Shown piece by piece: positions 63,440-64,000 of a stretch of DNA of 64,000 nucleotides (the stretch's first letter is position 1; every line of letters begins with the position of its first letter). A program made the translations under genes and the position numbers. This stretch comes from Bryobacterales bacterium. Lineage in GTDB: Bacteria > Acidobacteriota > Terriglobia > Bryobacterales > Bryobacteraceae. The notes under the pieces were generated by a model. That model worked only from the letters and a program-made list of their open reading frames with translations, was not told the DNA's origin and ran no database searches. The stretch lies in NCBI GenBank assembly GCA_020851555.1, contig JADZCM010000022.1:84831-148830 (forward strand). The letters are read 5' to 3'.

Positions 63440-63874
63440 GGATCCATCTTATGCTTAGCGGTACGCATTGTCCAGCCCCAAAAGGCTCGATTTCGCCAAA
63501 AGCCCCGTCTGACGCTGCGAAGATGGGCCTTGGCAGCCTCACCACGGCGTTCGTGCCGGTCGGCAGGTAGTCCAGCATCCCCCCGGCGAGGCTCTGGGCC
63601 TTCGTTTCCGCTGCGGGCTTCCAAAGGCGGGGGCCCAAGCTGGAAAGTGAGGTAACTAGCCTGGGCCCTCCGCTCAACATCAGCAGGCGCTTCGGATAAA
63701 GGGGCCGAGGACGAAACCAGGGTAGCAGCAGGAAGCCGCGTCGGGAGCCCATCTTTCGGCTACTCAAGCTGGTCTTTCGGGTAGCAGCCCTTCGCGCCCT
63801 CCACGCAGCCGGGCAAGCGCAACTTCCTTCCGCCGCCGGGCTTCACTCGCGCTGACGTTTCTACTTCGAGAGAG
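63440..63874. other. Gene-poor interval in the mobile region
   Basis: 435 bp with no convincing complete gene. On the minus strand, the codons before 63760 spell a short C-terminus (RLPGCVEGAKGCYPKDQLE then stop) that could be a remnant of a coding sequence. No strong repeats or CRISPR units are visible. Confidence 0.4.
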
Positions 63875-64000
63875 TGTCAACGCCGGTTGAATAATCCCCA
63901 TATCGCCGGTTGAAAATTCCCCACCCATAGCCTCTTCACTTCTTTCGTTTTGGGCTAACGGAAGGAGGCCGTAGGCCGACTGGAGTTAGCCCAAAACGAG
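63875..64000 (+). mobile_element. Terminus of an IS21-family insertion sequence (partial)
   Basis: TGTCAA at 63875 is followed by two near-identical 20-bp direct repeats starting CGCCGGTTGAA (63881-63900 and 63904-63923, 18/20 identical, period 23 bp). A TGT-type terminus with repeated CGCCGGTTGAAAATTCCCCA-like motifs is characteristic of IS21-family ends, where the transposase binds. The transposase gene is not in the window, so the element continues beyond the right edge. Confidence 0.6.
63945..63999. repeat. 15-bp perfect inverted repeat near the right edge
   Basis: TCGTTTTGGGCTAAC (63945-63959) and GTTAGCCCAAAACGA (63985-63999) are perfect complements with a 25-nt GGCC-rich spacer. It could fold into a hairpin in the insertion-sequence leader or be a dispersed intergenic repeat. 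Not resolvable from one copy. Confidence 0.5.

Overview
This window looks like chromosomal DNA from a GC-rich, Gram-negative bacterium, most plausibly an Acidobacteriota member of the Bryobacterales/Solibacter type. That placement is an inference. It rests on GC-rich coding, a MurE with a meso-DAP motif, an RND efflux system, many small exported or Tat-type enzymes, a SpoIVB-type S55 protein and a TPR-CHAT/ECF-sigma locus. No database search was run.

Layout. (1) 1-8.5 kb, minus strand: the dcw division and cell-wall cluster mraZ-rsmH-ftsL-ftsI-murE-murF-mraY-murD. murD runs off the left edge. A good promoter with three 10-bp-phased MraZ-type boxes lies upstream. (2) 8.6-11.4 kb, plus: a divergent ETF pair and a ribokinase-type kinase. 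(3) 11.5-15 kb, minus: purM-purN and two conserved-looking exported or membrane proteins. (4) 15-21.2 kb, plus: tetR-tolC-RND adaptor-RND pump with two matching TetR-like operators. (5) 21.3-28 kb, minus: a compact run valS-nadC-birA-coaX-hypothetical-MFS, rich in cofactor genes. (6) 28.1-30.1 kb, plus: an AlaC-like aminotransferase and a DJ-1/PfpI protein. (7) 30-35.3 kb: an orphan Cas6-like RNase, divergent from an operon encoding an exported TPR-CHAT protease, an ECF sigma factor and a zinc-finger membrane anti-sigma. (8) 35.3-41 kb: DUF3467, an EF-P with an unusual loop, an alkyltransferase-like protein, a YHS protein, a beta-propeller/Fn3 exported protein and an exported S55 serine protease. 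(9) 41.3-49.8 kb, plus: a four-gene c-di-GMP cluster made of a degenerate GGDEF paralogue, an intact GGDEF-EAL, a coiled-coil PilZ protein and a degenerate GGDEF-EAL. (10) 49.8-61.2 kb: mostly exported or Tat-type enzymes (amidohydrolase, DUF362, SelA-like PLP enzyme, SDR, Gfo/Idh/MocA, metallo-beta-lactamase, phosphodiesterase) and small proteins. (11) 61.4-64 kb: tRNA-Leu(UAA) with a tyrosine-recombinase element downstream of its 3' end (integrase, nuclease-like protein, 53-residue basic protein), then what looks like the end of an IS21-family insertion sequence.

The most interesting locus is 29.99-35.29 kb. A Cas6-family protein sits next to TPR-CHAT, sigma and anti-sigma genes. Those component types (TPR-CHAT protease plus an RpoE-like sigma under protein inhibition) echo type III-E 'Craspase' loci. 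Here, however, there is no gRAMP effector and no CRISPR array, and the CHAT protein appears to be exported. A CHAT-controlled release of the sigma factor is a testable hypothesis; the link to Cas6 is weaker. Several genes also have -10-like hexamers only 6-11 nt before the start codon, which suggests leaderless transcripts.
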